From Symbiodinium natans (lineage: Eukaryota > Sar > Dinophyceae > Suessiales > Symbiodiniaceae), in NCBI GenBank assembly GCA_905221605.1, contig CAJNDS010000946.1, positions 214,501 through 278,500 on the forward strand: a stretch of 64,000 bases of DNA. Reading direction: 5' to 3'. How positions within the stretch are numbered: position 1 is the stretch's first letter; each line of letters begins with the position of its first letter. The position numbers were made by a program, and so were the translations under genes. The notes below the pieces were generated by a model. That model searched no databases. It was given only the letters and a program-made list of their open reading frames with translations, and was not told the DNA's origin. Positions 63,840 through 64,000 of this stretch are shown in pieces.

Positions 63840-64000
63840 AATGGCTACGGACCCGAAACCTTAGAACACTAAACTCCAAACTCCTAAACCCAAAAACCCA
63901 AAAACCCTGAAACGCCCAACCCGAAAACCCTAAAACCCTAAAACCCTGAGACCCTAACCCTAAAGCCCTGAAATCCTAAACCCTATGAGGGTTTCCACAG
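63840..64000. repeat. Degenerate CCCTAAA units at window end
   Basis: Irregular CCCTAAA/CCCAAAA units resume upstream of the 63,798 ATG and run to the window edge. Confidence 0.85.

Overview
The window looks like nuclear DNA of a dinoflagellate. The evidence is: (i) a head-to-tail array of actin genes about 1.9 kb apart, separated by 402-nt spacers; (ii) introns whose inferred donors are mostly GC or GA rather than GT, with acceptors mostly AG|G; (iii) polypyrimidine-AG sites 2-60 nt upstream of several start codons, as expected for spliced-leader trans-splicing; (iv) the 7-mer TTTAGGG (the plant/dinoflagellate-type telomere unit) in both orientations over tens of kilobases. The species is not resolved; tandem actin genes are known in Amphidinium, a loose parallel only.

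Layout. 1-6,963: four actin genes on the minus strand (A is cut by the window edge; D is the 5'-most, diverged copy). 7,140-17,900: interstitial telomere-type arrays, small inverted-repeat elements, an AT-rich repeat block (9.9-11.45 kb) and a scatter of minus-strand micro-exons. 17,968-20,285: a minus-strand four-exon gene for a secretory-pathway, possibly glycosyltransferase-like protein; each of its three introns is an inverted-repeat element. 20.6-24.0 kb: minus-strand exons, including the start of an acidic/basic protein. 27.2-30.1 kb: plus-strand micro-exons. 31,085-32,239: an intronless ADP-ribosylglycohydrolase. 35.2-40.1 kb: a minus-strand gene reading SH3-like / ankyrin / SH3-like in seven exons. 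44.7-56.7 kb: at least 12 micro-exons (21-117 nt) of a UTP13/TBL3-type WD40 nucleolar protein whose introns are largely telomere-type repeat. 57,018-58,361: an intronless tandem WrbA-like flavodoxin-fold protein. 58.6-64 kb: repeats, low-complexity G-rich DNA and a degenerate retroelement-like coding region.

The main result comes from reading the short unique islands between the TTTAGGG blocks. Many are exons: they start after pyrimidine-rich AG, stop at GT/GC/GA, and join in phase. The telomere-like blocks therefore sit mainly inside introns. Two UTP13 introns (2.9 and 3.5 kb) also appear to contain complete same-strand genes: a small KKRP-start protein in one, a multi-pass membrane protein and a short secreted-type protein in the other. 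The intronless or nearly intronless genes (ADP-ribosylglycohydrolase, WrbA-like, membrane protein) stand beside host genes shredded into micro-exons.

All splice joins were made by eye from phase and motif. Transcript data would be the deciding test. Family names rest on remembered family patterns, not on a search.
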